Source: Paracoccaceae bacterium
GTDB taxonomy: Bacteria; Pseudomonadota; Alphaproteobacteria; Rhodobacterales; Rhodobacteraceae
DNA length: 9,200 nt
Assembly (NCBI GenBank): GCA_026709725.1
Contig: JAPOSK010000208.1
Coordinates: 1-9,200, forward strand
Direction of reading: 5' to 3'
Part shown: positions 1 through 5,824 of the stretch, one piece after another
Position numbering within the stretch: position 1 is the stretch's first letter
How the letters are laid out: each line of letters starts with the position of its first letter
Program-made: the position numbers and the translations under genes
Notes under the pieces: generated by a model
The model's input: the letters and a program-made list of their open reading frames with translations, nothing else
Told to the model about the DNA's origin: nothing
The model's database searches: none

Positions 1-754
1 CAATCGCGCGCAGGACCGGCAGGGTGACCTTACGCTCCCGAAAGTCATCGCCGACATTTTTCCCCAACCGATCTGTCGCACCGGAGTAGTCGAGAAGATC
101 GTCCATGATCTGGAAACTGACGCCCAGCGCATCGCCATACTCCTCACATGCCCTGATTGCATCGCTGTCAGCCCCCGACACGACAGCCCCGACCCTGGCC
201 GCCGCCGAAAACAGTGCAGCTGTCTTGCCACGAATAATCCGGAAATATGTCTCATCGCCCATGGCCAGATTCCGATGGGAGACAAGTTGCAGAATTTCGG
301 CCTCCGAAATCGTCGCTGAGGCGTCTGCAAGTGTCATCAGGGCCTCAATTGAATTTGCGGCAACCATCAGCTGGAAAGACCGGGCAAACAGATAATCCCC
401 CACCAGTACTGATGTCTTGCTGTCCCAAATCGTATTGGCTGTCGGACGCCCCCGGCGCTGCATACTCTCGTCGACGACATCATCGTGAACAAGTGTTGCC
501 GTATGAACAAATTCAACCGCTGTTGCGAGATTGACATGATCCTCGCCAGAGCAGCCGAGAAGGTTGGCGGTCGACAGCGTCAGAACCGGCCGGATTCGCT
601 TGCCACCCCCCTCAAAGAGATGTGTGACGACCTCGTTGATACGATCCACGGTTTCGGAGCCTGACAGGCTCACGATCTTCTCCTCAACCCTGACCAGATC
701 CCTGGCAATAACATCCGGCAGGCGGGTGAGGGGAAAGTTCGAACTCATAGGCAT
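1..754 (-). CDS. ispB: Long-chain polyprenyl diphosphate synthase (octaprenyl/decaprenyl type), C-terminus cut by window edge
   Basis: This trans-isoprenyl diphosphate synthase condenses isopentenyl diphosphate onto an allylic primer to make the ubiquinone side chain. The visible 251 residues contain, in order, GGGKRIRP (about 49-56), the first Asp-rich motif DDVVD followed by ESMQRRGRP (91-95), an FRIIRGKTA segment (about 171-179), the second Asp-rich motif DDLLD (218-222) and GDDFRERKVTLP (about 235-246). The residue five places before the first DDxxD is Ala, not an aromatic, which in this family goes with long (C40-C50) products. Alphaproteobacteria usually make Q-10, so decaprenyl is as likely as octaprenyl; this is inference. 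Two in-frame ATGs, at 754 and 748, are both possible starts and neither has a clear ribosome binding site. The last roughly 70-80 residues lie beyond position 1. The gene is divergent from the DUF2007 gene, with about 75 bp between them. Confidence 0.95.
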   Translation of the reverse strand, partial: MPMSSNFPLTRLPDVIARDLVRVEEKIVSLSGSETVDRINEVVTHLFEGGGKRIRPVLTLSTANLLGCSGEDHVNLATAVEFVHTATLVHDDVVDESMQRRGRPTANTIWDSKTSVLVGDYLFARSFQLMVAANSIEALMTLADASATISEAEILQLVSHRNLAMGDETYFRIIRGKTAALFSAAARVGAVVSGADSDAIRACEEYGDALGVSFQIMDDLLDYSGATDRLGKNVGDDFRERKVTLPVLRAI

Positions 755-793
755 ATCGGAATCGCCGCCCGACCTGCATTTTTGATGCCCCTC

Positions 794-823
794 TCGACAT
801 CGTCACCGGGTTGGGGGTATAGA
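794..823 (+). promoter_or_regulatory. Possible sigma70-type promoter of the DUF2007 gene
   Basis: A TCGACA box (794-799, five of six matches to TTGACA) is followed after 18 bp by TATAGA (818-823, four of six matches to TATAAT). Initiation would then fall near position 830, the A of the ATG, implying a leaderless message. The only purine-rich stretch upstream (GGGGG, 813-817) is too far away to be a good ribosome binding site. The assignment rests on pattern only. Confidence 0.25.
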
Positions 824-829
824 ACCGTC

Positions 830-1048
830 ATGAAGGAAATCCTGAGAACGACCGATCCAACGCTGATTGCCTTCTCCACGGCATTGCTTGAGGGGGAGGG
901 CATACAGCCCTTCGTCATGGATGTCCATATGAGTGTCATTGAGGGGTCTATTGGCATCTTCCCCCGGCGCCTCATGGTTGCCGACCGGGATTATATCTGC
1001 GCCCGCCGTATCCTTGCTGACAATGAAATTGATCTTCCTGAGGACTGA
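830..1048 (+). CDS. DUF2007 domain protein (putative signal-transducing protein family)
   Basis: This small 72-residue protein fits the DUF2007 family throughout. It opens with MKEILRTTDPTLIAFSTALL (residues 1-20), then has a MSVIEGSIGIFPRRLMVAD core (34-52) and a short C-terminal helix with ARRIL (58-62). The family is related to a ferredoxin-like, PII-type fold and is annotated as putative signal transducing, but no biochemical role is established. I chose the ATG at 830 because homology begins at MKE. A TTG at 782 would add 16 residues that do not look like the family. It is divergent from the polyprenyl synthase. As I recall, this pairing is common in alphaproteobacteria and is often followed by a methyltransferase gene, which is absent here. 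There is no transmembrane segment or signal peptide. Confidence 0.85.
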   Translation: MKEILRTTDPTLIAFSTALLEGEGIQPFVMDVHMSVIEGSIGIFPRRLMVADRDYICARRILADNEIDLPED

Positions 1049-1097
1049 GCACCACCATCGCCTCAAAAGATATTTTTCACTCCCCCGCAGATTTTCC

Positions 1098-1127
1098 TTG
1101 TCTCACCCATGGGTCATTCACTACAAT
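1098..1127 (+). promoter_or_regulatory. Probable sigma70-type promoter of the DUF465 gene
   Basis: TTGTCT (1098-1103) and TACAAT (1122-1127, five of six matches to TATAAT) are separated by 18 bp. The predicted start, near 1133-1135, gives a leader of about 32 nt before the ATG at 1166, with a strong ribosome binding site inside it. The -10 box lies within a perfect inverted repeat, listed separately. Confidence 0.45.
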
Positions 1128-1131
1128 GACC
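1112..1131. promoter_or_regulatory. Perfect 7-bp inverted repeat over the -10 box (operator candidate)
   Basis: GGTCATT (1112-1118) and AATGACC (1125-1131) form a perfect dyad around a 6-bp centre CACTAC. The dyad covers the TACAAT box (1122-1127) and ends just before the predicted transcription start, so it would act as a DNA site, not an RNA hairpin. This placement is typical of a repressor operator. The protein that would bind it is unknown. Confidence 0.4.
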
Positions 1132-1152
1132 GGGCTTGTTGCAACTCACAGA

Positions 1153-1160
1153 AAAGGAGG
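1153..1160 (+). promoter_or_regulatory. Strong ribosome binding site that sets the DUF465 start
   Basis: AAAGGAGG ends 5 nt before the ATG at 1166. An in-frame upstream start at 1136 would place this Shine-Dalgarno sequence inside the coding region, so 1166 is preferred. Confidence 0.75.
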
Positions 1161-1165
1161 CCCGA

Positions 1166-1327
1166 ATGACGGCGGAGGAAAAGCGCGATTCACTTAAAAA
1201 AGAACATGAAGAACTTTCGAGGCTGGTCGAACAGGAAGAACAGTACCCGTCACCCAATCAGTTTTACATCTCCGAGCTGAAGAAAAAGAAGCTCCAGCTC
1301 AAGGAACAGATTGAGGGAATCAGCTAG
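1166..1327 (+). CDS. DUF465/YdcH-like small helical protein
   Basis: This is a 53-residue, highly charged, almost entirely helical protein. Residues 4-19 form a Lys/Glu-rich helix and 32-49 a second one (YISELKKKKLQLKEQIE), joined by a turn with YPSPNQFY (24-31). The helix-turn-helix hairpin, the length and the conserved LKKKKLxLKDxI-like second helix match DUF465 (YdcH-type) proteins, which are common in alphaproteobacteria and have no defined function. A coiled-coil or protein-binding role is inferred. The start is supported by AAAGGAGG five bases upstream. The gene has its own apparent promoter, so it need not be cotranscribed with the DUF2007 gene 117 bp upstream. No clear terminator follows. 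Confidence 0.85.
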   Translation: MTAEEKRDSLKKEHEELSRLVEQEEQYPSPNQFYISELKKKKLQLKEQIEGIS

Positions 1328-1723
1328 CATTCCCCACCCCTGCATCCCGCGAGGACACATCCGCCCGCCCGCTTCTCCAGCGGCCCTCACACACCCGGCC
1401 CGGTCAGGGTGATGCCGTCAGGGATCTTCGCCGCCCGTTTCCCTGCTCAACCCCGCAACCGGACCTTAACCGGGCCCCGTTGGCGGCACAGCACCTGGAG
1501 GTGGCAGGCGGTCGCACCGGATGCGCATCAATCCTGATCTCTGGCTGCCACCGGACCGAACTGCAACCGGCTGGCCAGATCATGGCGGAGGTTCGATCCC
1601 GGGGCGTTGCCCCTCGGACCGGAAGCGGGAATCAAGGACACAACTGACAATCATTGCAACCGCAGTGACCTGGATCCGGTTGTTCCGAAAGAGGGGTTGC
1701 ACATCTGCACACGGACGATGGTA

Positions 1724-1742
1724 TTGCCCGCAGCCCGGGCAA
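1724..1742. repeat. Perfect inverted repeat, 7-bp arms with 5-nt loop
   Basis: TTGCCCG (1724-1730) and CGGGCAA (1736-1742) are exact reverse complements around CAGCC. The hairpin would be stable and GC-rich. On the minus strand it lies about 10 nt after the stop of the 48-codon ORF, but no T-run follows in either direction, so it is not a standard terminator. Confidence 0.5.
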
Positions 1743-1752
1743 CGAACCCTGT

Positions 1753-1899
1753 CTACCCATTGGCAACAGGAAGCATTTGACTGCGGGCGTTCACGTTGAT
1801 CATATGTGGGCTGCCAATCAGCTGCAGGGCGATATCTGCCGCCGGAAGAACAAATCCCGCCCACAGATATGCAAGGGTGACTGCAATTCGGTCATCCAT
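1753..1899 (-). CDS. Doubtful 48-residue protein with one hydrophobic segment
   Basis: This minus-strand ORF begins at an ATG at 1899 and reads MDDRIAVTLAYLWAGFVLPA, then a mixed tail ending QMLPVANG. Residues 5-28 are hydrophobic enough for one membrane helix, and the residue composition looks more protein-like than the other frames in this gap. Against it, there is no ribosome binding site (the upstream bases are a CA-rich run), I recognise no homologue, and the ORF lies in the upstream region of the oppositely oriented ATPase gene. A stable hairpin follows its stop. It could be a small membrane protein, a remnant of one, or chance. Confidence 0.2.
   Translation of the reverse strand: MDDRIAVTLAYLWAGFVLPAADIALQLIGSPHMINVNARSQMLPVANG
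1777..1805 (+). promoter_or_regulatory. Possible promoter upstream of the ATPase gene
   Basis: TTGACT (1777-1782, five of six matches) is followed after 17 bp by TCATAT (1800-1805, a weak -10). Initiation near 1812 would give a leader of about 125 nt that contains the spaced inverted repeat at 1832-1870. The weak -10 makes this tentative. Confidence 0.22.
1832..1870. repeat. Spaced inverted repeat upstream of the ATPase gene
   Basis: ATATCTG (1832-1838) and CAGATAT (1864-1870) are exact reverse complements 25 bp apart, ending 66 bp before the ATPase start. The half-site spacing is roughly two and a half helical turns centre to centre. A protein-binding role or a leader-RNA stem are both possible; chance is not excluded. 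Confidence 0.3.
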
Positions 1900-1936
1900 G
1901 GTGTATGTGTGTGAAGCGGAGTGACCGGAGAGAGAC

Positions 1937-3217
1937 ATGACCGAAGTCGACCTTGATGGTCTGCATGCGTTCATTGCCAGTTCGGAGGGCTCATATCCGC
2001 CGGTATTTGTTGGACGCGAGCCTGAACTGAACACACTGATGACGGCGGCCCGGGAGACCTGGCATCTTTTCCGTACAGGACAGAGCGGCAGCCTGAGCAA
2101 ACGGACCCATATTGTCCATGGCGCGCCCGGAGCCGGGAAGAGCACTCTTCTGTGGGAGCTTGATCAAAGATTGCATGCTGTTGCCCCGGAAACAGGCAGA
2201 CCGCGGTTGTTGTATACGAACAGTGCCGAGCTCGAGATGGATATGAACATGGTCCTTGAACGAATGGAAGGACTGGCCAGACTGGATGCAGACAACTGGC
2301 AACAGCGACTGAAAACCATGGCATCCCGGGTGAGCGGGTCCATCAACTTTGGTCCGTTCACCACAAGCCTTGACCCAGATGACAGCCTGCACGGACGACC
2401 ACAGACCCTTGGCCAGCTGCGGGAGCGATTACCACCAGACCGTTGGCAGACCCCGGTTGTCCTGGCTATTGACGAGTTCCAAAACATTGGCAGTTCAGAG
2501 CAATCCCCGGTCTCCCGATTGCTTCAGGCACTGCATGAAGCCAGTTGCGGTCTGCCGGTCATGCTGGTGTTGTCCGGGCTTGGCAATTCGCCCGATCAGG
2601 CAAGGAAGATCGGACTCACCCGCGGGCTGGCAGTCACCGGGATCGGGTGCCTGTCAGAAGAGGAAGCCCGGGCACTTGTTCGCGGCTGGTGTCGGCATTA
2701 CGGGTTGGATACGGATGAACATGGCACGGAGATTGATCATTTTGCCGACAGCACAGGCGGCTGGCCACGGCATCTGCACTTCGCCCTGCAGGCCCTGGCC
2801 GGTGAGCTTGTGCGCTCTGATGTGGACGGGCAACTGTCCCGGGTTTTCTGGCAGGGTGTGATGAACGGGAGCATGGATCTGCGGCGAAAATACTACTATG
2901 ATCAGCAAAGCCCGGAGATGCAGGCTTCTGCATACCTGGTTGCAGCCCTGATGCGGGATTTGCAGCCTGAAAGAGGTCCGATCGGAGTTGACAGACTTAT
3001 CCATCGCCACCGCAGGAAGGAATCGGGGTGGAGGCTGCCGGATGGAATGAGTTCCTGGGATTTCCAGAGCCACCTCATCCACCGGGGCGTGTTGCATCCG
3101 GGTGACGACAGCAGCCTCAGTTGCCCAATTCCAAGCTTCAGGGATTTCCTGATCGCCCAGGGAGAGCCGGCACCAGCGCCGGCACAGGAACCGGATGGTG
3201 CATCGCCGCAACCCTGA
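1937..3217 (+). CDS. AAA/STAND-type P-loop ATPase with Cdc6/Orc1-like layout
   Basis: This 426-residue cytosolic ATPase has an N-terminal FVGRE box (24-28), Walker A GAPGAGKST (62-70), Walker B VVLAIDEFQ (174-182), a sensor-1-like strand VLSGLGNS (211-218) and a sensor-2-like TGGWPRHL (273-280). The C-terminal region (about 315-405) looks like a winged helix and ends in CPIPSFRDFLIAQ. A Pro/Ala-rich tail follows (411-426). This order (VGRE, P-loop, DEFQ, GGxP, winged helix) is that of AAA_16/STAND and Orc1-like ATPases. Similar solitary proteins occur in many bacteria without a defined role. GGAG (1927-1930) lies 6 nt before the ATG. There are no sensor, effector or transmembrane domains, so a complete STAND defence protein is unlikely. 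The gene is alone, flanked by 609 bp and 373 bp without genes, which hints at independent acquisition. The substrate is unknown. Confidence 0.85.
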   Translation: MTEVDLDGLHAFIASSEGSYPPVFVGREPELNTLMTAARETWHLFRTGQSGSLSKRTHIVHGAPGAGKSTLLWELDQRLHAVAPETGRPRLLYTNSAELEMDMNMVLERMEGLARLDADNWQQRLKTMASRVSGSINFGPFTTSLDPDDSLHGRPQTLGQLRERLPPDRWQTPVVLAIDEFQNIGSSEQSPVSRLLQALHEASCGLPVMLVLSGLGNSPDQARKIGLTRGLAVTGIGCLSEEEARALVRGWCRHYGLDTDEHGTEIDHFADSTGGWPRHLHFALQALAGELVRSDVDGQLSRVFWQGVMNGSMDLRRKYYYDQQSPEMQASAYLVAALMRDLQPERGPIGVDRLIHRHRRKESGWRLPDGMSSWDFQSHLIHRGVLHPGDDSSLSCPIPSFRDFLIAQGEPAPAPAQEPDGASPQP

Positions 3218-3590
3218 TCCGACGGAACCCCGTTGCCCCCGTTGCCGTTTTGACGCATGGCTGTCGAACCCTGGTCAATGTGTCTGATGCATGGAGGCCC
3301 CGGATCAATGACACAATGCAACCCGCGTGCCGCTGCAAAACCGGAAACAGCGAAATAGATCTCCACACCATATTTGCCGGCATAGGTGATGGTCTCGCCG
3401 ATCTTTTCCGAAGTCAGCAAGCACCCCGGCGGAGATCAGGACAGACATTGTCGCGGCGGTCCCGTGCAAACCGGCATGAAACCAGTCTCCACCGTGATCG
3501 GATCATGCCCACCCTCTGGTCAATCTCTTGCCATGGAGAGCACCCGAATGGGTCTCCGCCGACCCGGCCGGCAAGGGCTTTGCCAAAAGA
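3218..3590. other. 373-bp convergent intergenic stretch with no convincing gene
   Basis: The stretch separates the ends of the ATPase gene (plus) and phaB (minus). I find no hairpin with a T-run for either transcript. A bulged stem (GAG-C-ACCC/GGGTCTC, 3538-3556) and a small palindrome TGATC-G-GATCA (3496-3506) are the only secondary-structure signals. On the minus strand, 3420-3310 encodes a protein-like run from a TTG (SEKIGETITYAGKYGVEIYF) that then continues into implausible sequence antisense to the ATPase gene. It may be a gene remnant. Confidence 0.5.
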
Positions 3591-4313
3591 TCAGGCCATA
3601 TACTGCCCGCCATTGGCCGAAAGGGTTGAACCGGTGATGAACCCGGAGCTGTCGGCAGCAAGGAAAGCGACGCATTGGGCGATTTCCTCGGCCTCGCCGA
3701 GGCGACCAACGGGGATCTGGGCAACAATTGCATCCCGGACCTTTTCCGGGACAGCCATGACCATCTCGGTGGCAATGTAACCCGGACAAATGGCATTGAC
3801 GGTGATGCCCTTGCGGGCTCCTTCCTGGGCCAGAGCACGGGTGAAGCCGATATCACCGGCTTTTGCAGCCGAGTAGTTCGCCTGACCGATCTGTCCTTTT
3901 TGACCATTGACGGATGAGATGTTGATGATTCTGCCAAAACCGCGTTCCCGCATGCCTTCCCAGACCTGATGGGTCATATTGAAAACACCATTCAGGTTGG
4001 TTCCGATCACTTCCGACCATTGTTCGGGCGTCATGCGATGGAACATGGCATCACGGGTGATACCGGCATTGTTGACCAGGATTTCAACCGGCCCCAGTTC
4101 TGCTTCCACGGCCTTCACGCCCCCGGCACACTCCTCATAATCAGCCACAGACCATTTGAATGTCCTGATTCCGGTGTCCCTGGTGAATGCTTCCGCAGCT
4201 TCATCGTTGCCTGCATAGCTTGCCGCAACCGAATAGCCGGCTCCGGCCAGCGTTCTGCTGATTGCAGCACCGATTCCCCGGGTTCCACCGGTTACCAATG
4301 CAACTCGTGACAT
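3591..4313 (-). CDS. phaB: Acetoacetyl-CoA reductase (NADPH-dependent SDR)
   Basis: PhaB/PhbB reduces acetoacetyl-CoA to (R)-3-hydroxybutyryl-CoA, the monomer for polyhydroxybutyrate. The 240 residues show the classical short-chain dehydrogenase set: cofactor motif TGGTRGIG (8-15), NNAG (81-84), the TNLNGV segment with the structural Asn (105-110), catalytic Ser134, Tyr147 and Lys151 in YSAAK, and the PG turn in AICPGYIATEM (174-184). The NYAGNDEAA-like segment (33-40) and NGQKGQIGQANYS (136-148) are typical of PhaB more than of FabG, and phaA directly upstream confirms the assignment. AAAGGAGA (4319-4326) sits 5 nt before the ATG at 4313; a longer reading from 4406 would add 31 residues without homology. 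It lies 34 bp downstream of phaA in the same operon. No phaC, phaP or phaR gene is adjacent. Confidence 0.95.
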   Translation of the reverse strand: MSRVALVTGGTRGIGAAISRTLAGAGYSVAASYAGNDEAAEAFTRDTGIRTFKWSVADYEECAGGVKAVEAELGPVEILVNNAGITRDAMFHRMTPEQWSEVIGTNLNGVFNMTHQVWEGMRERGFGRIINISSVNGQKGQIGQANYSAAKAGDIGFTRALAQEGARKGITVNAICPGYIATEMVMAVPEKVRDAIVAQIPVGRLGEAEEIAQCVAFLAADSSGFITGSTLSANGGQYMA

Positions 4314-4318
4314 GACTG

Positions 4319-4326
4319 TCTCCTTT
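4319..4326 (-). promoter_or_regulatory. Ribosome binding site deciding the phaB start
   Basis: On the minus strand AAAGGAGA ends 5 nt before ATG 4313, inside the 34-bp phaA-phaB gap. It rules out the upstream in-frame starts within phaA. Confidence 0.75.
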
Positions 4327-4347
4327 CCTCTTGATTGCGGGTCCTGG

Positions 4348-5523
4348 TTAGACGCTCTCCAGACACATGGCAACACCCATACCGCCGCCAATGCACAGCG
4401 TGGCAAGCCCGCGTTTTGCCGAACTCCGCTTCATCTCAAACAACAGTGTGTTCAGAATTCTTGCTCCGGATGCACCGATCGGGTGACCAATGGCAATGGC
4501 TCCCCCGTTGACATTGACAATTTCCTGATTCCATCCCATTTCACCGTTCACGGCACAGGCCTGTGCGGCAAACGCCTCATTGGCCTCAACCAGATCAAGA
4601 TCATCAATTGTCCAGCCGGCTTTTTCCAATGCCCTGCGGGACGCATTGACCGGACCAATCCCCATGATTGAGGGGTCAACCCCGGCCGTTGCATAGGACA
4701 CGATCCTGGCCATCGGTTCAATGCCCCGTTTCTCTGCATTCTCCGATGTCATCAGAAGAACGGCCGCAGCGCCATCATTGATACCGGATGCATTGCCGGC
4801 CGTCACTGAACCTTCACGGTTGAATGCCGGTCGGAGTTTTTGCATGTTCTCGATTGTTGCTCCGATCCGGATGTACTGGTCGGTATCCTCGATGACATCC
4901 CCCTTGCGGGACCTGACCGTGACCGGGGTGATCTCATCCTTGAACTTTCCGGCCTTCTGGGCCGCTTCGGCCTTGTTTTGCGAAGCCAGTGCGAATTCAT
5001 CCTGACGTTCGCGGTTGATCTGCCATTTTTCAGCCACATTCTCAGCCGTAACACCCATGTGATAGCCGTTGAAAGCGTCCCAGAGTCCATCCTTGATCAT
5101 GCAGTCAACAAATTCGACATCTCCCATCTTTTTCCCGTTGCGCAGATGCGCCACATGCGGTGAGAGACTCATGTTTTCCTGACCTCCCGCAATCACCACA
5201 TCCGCATCACCAAGACTGATGTGCTGCGCTGCGATTGCCACCGCGCGCAAGCCTGATCCGCAAACCTGGTTCAGGCCCCATGCCGATGATTCAACAGGCA
5301 AACCAGCCTCAATATGAGCCTGCCGGGCCGGGTTCTGTCCCTGACCGGCACTCAAAACCTGTCCCAGAATTGTTTCGGACACCTCTTCCTTGTCGACACC
5401 ACCCCGCTCGACCACCGCATTCAGGACCGCTGCACCCAGAGTGTGTGCAGGGACATTGGCAAACATGCCATTGAAATTCCCCACAGGGGTGCGGGCAGCC
5501 GCACAAATCACAACATCAGTCAT
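4348..5523 (-). CDS. phaA: Acetyl-CoA acetyltransferase (biosynthetic thiolase)
   Basis: PhaA condenses two acetyl-CoA into acetoacetyl-CoA, the first step of polyhydroxybutyrate synthesis. It is a tetrameric cytosolic enzyme. At 391 residues it has the usual length. The nucleophile Cys88 lies in [11 protein letters not shown], His347 in [17 protein letters not shown] and the acid/base Cys377 in [14 protein letters not shown] (315-319) and the N-terminal AARTPVGNF (8-16) are further thiolase signatures. AAGGAA (plus positions 5532-5537) lies 8 nt before the ATG at 5523. Pairing with phaB makes PhaA more likely than a purely degradative AtoB, although the reaction is reversible. Upstream lie 299 bp of non-coding DNA with a PhaR-like palindrome, suggesting its own regulated promoter. 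Confidence 0.96.
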   Translation of the reverse strand: MTDVVICAAARTPVGNFNGMFANVPAHTLGAAVLNAVVERGGVDKEEVSETILGQVLSAGQGQNPARQAHIEAGLPVESSAWGLNQVCGSGLRAVAIAAQHISLGDADVVIAGGQENMSLSPHVAHLRNGKKMGDVEFVDCMIKDGLWDAFNGYHMGVTAENVAEKWQINRERQDEFALASQNKAEAAQKAGKFKDEITPVTVRSRKGDVIEDTDQYIRIGATIENMQKLRPAFNREGSVTAGNASGINDGAAAVLLMTSENAEKRGIEPMARIVSYATAGVDPSIMGIGPVNASRRALEKAGWTIDDLDLVEANEAFAAQACAVNGEMGWNQEIVNVNGGAIAIGHPIGASGARILNTLLFEMKRSSAKRGLATLCIGGGMGVAMCLESV

Positions 5524-5822
5524 TCACTTGATTCCTTGATAATGAGGCCCCACCGGCCGTTTGGGTTCCCTCTATTACACATTCCTGCCGGAATAAAGGT
5601 TGATGTTGCAGTGCAGCATCAGAATCAGCAGGAATCGCATTGCGAGACATCCATGCAATCACTGGCACCCAACCAGCCCGATGCGAGGCAGACAATGCGC
5701 ATCCGGGCATGCCGGTGTATTCGTGAAGATGGGAAAGCCGGCACGAAAACGATTGCTCTCTGTCAAATCCCAAGGGACAGCGATCAGCCGGGACGGAACG
5801 GGCAGAGGAGCATCCCAACTCC
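5524..5822. other. 299-bp phaA upstream region rich in inverted repeats, no gene
   Basis: This gap separates the deaminase stop from phaA and should hold the phaAB promoter. It contains the 21-bp palindrome (5601-5621), a small ATTCC/GGAAT dyad (5581-5594), TTCGTG/CACGAA arms (5720-5725 and 5742-5747), and CTGTC/GACAG arms (5760-5764 and 5776-5780) enclosing TCCCAAGGGA. A minus-strand frame is open across the whole gap, but it overlaps both neighbours and has no family resemblance. No -35/-10 pair is convincing; TTTATT (minus strand, plus 5592-5597) and TAATAG (minus, plus 5572-5577) are AT-rich -10 candidates. Confidence 0.6.
5601..5621. promoter_or_regulatory. PhaR-like operator: 21-bp palindrome upstream of phaA
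   Basis: TGATGTTGCA and TGCAGCATCA flank a single central G. The 10-bp arms match at nine of ten positions. Inside is TTGC-AGT-GCAG, one base from the CTGC-N3-GCAG consensus reported for PhaR of Paracoccus denitrificans. PhaR regulators of alphaproteobacteria repress phasin and PHB genes and are released by PHB or its oligomers. The site lies 78 bp upstream of the phaA ATG, next to AT-rich -10 candidates, which suits repression. The binding protein is not encoded in this window. Confidence 0.6.
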
Positions 5823-5824
5823 TC
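5805..5824 (-). terminator. Hairpin at the end of the deaminase operon (possible terminator)
   Basis: On the minus strand GAGGAG (overlapping the deaminase TGA) pairs perfectly with CTCCTC across an 8-nt loop. No run of T follows (the next bases are TGCCCGTTCC), so intrinsic termination would be weak. It may instead be an mRNA 3' stabilising stem, or a chance hairpin. Confidence 0.25.

Larger units (their letters stand above)
1328..1936. other. 609-bp stretch with no convincing gene
   Basis: Reading frames here are short, have unnatural composition and match no family I know. The stretch contains a GGGGC/GCCCC hairpin (1601-1613), a 7-bp hairpin at 1724-1742, a spaced inverted repeat at 1832-1870, a doubtful minus-strand 48-codon ORF (1753-1899) and a possible promoter for the ATPase gene (1777-1805). 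ACCGG and CCGGA tetramer-like motifs recur between about 1455 and 1680, without forming a regular array. It may be a decayed gene or a long regulatory region. Confidence 0.6.

Noticed and set aside
1588..1605. tRNA T-arm-like GGTTCGATCCC
   Set aside because: The flanking bases pair at only two of five stem positions, and no acceptor, D or anticodon arms can be drawn around it.
2902..3420. 172-codon minus-strand frame
   Set aside because: Most of it is antisense to the ATPase gene, which has clear motifs; only the first part looks protein-like, and that is reported as a possible remnant.
3538..3556. Bulged hairpin GAG-C-ACCC/GGGTCTC after phaB as a terminator
   Set aside because: The stem is interrupted, the perfect part is only four base pairs, and no T-run follows on the minus strand.
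3121..3780. 219-codon plus-strand frame spanning the ATPase end and phaB
   Set aside because: It runs antisense through the well-supported phaB gene, and the sequence is basic and low in hydrophobic residues with no domain.
4314..4406. 31-residue N-terminal extension of phaB
   Set aside because: It overlaps the end of phaA, lacks homology, and a strong ribosome binding site sits 5 nt before ATG 4313.
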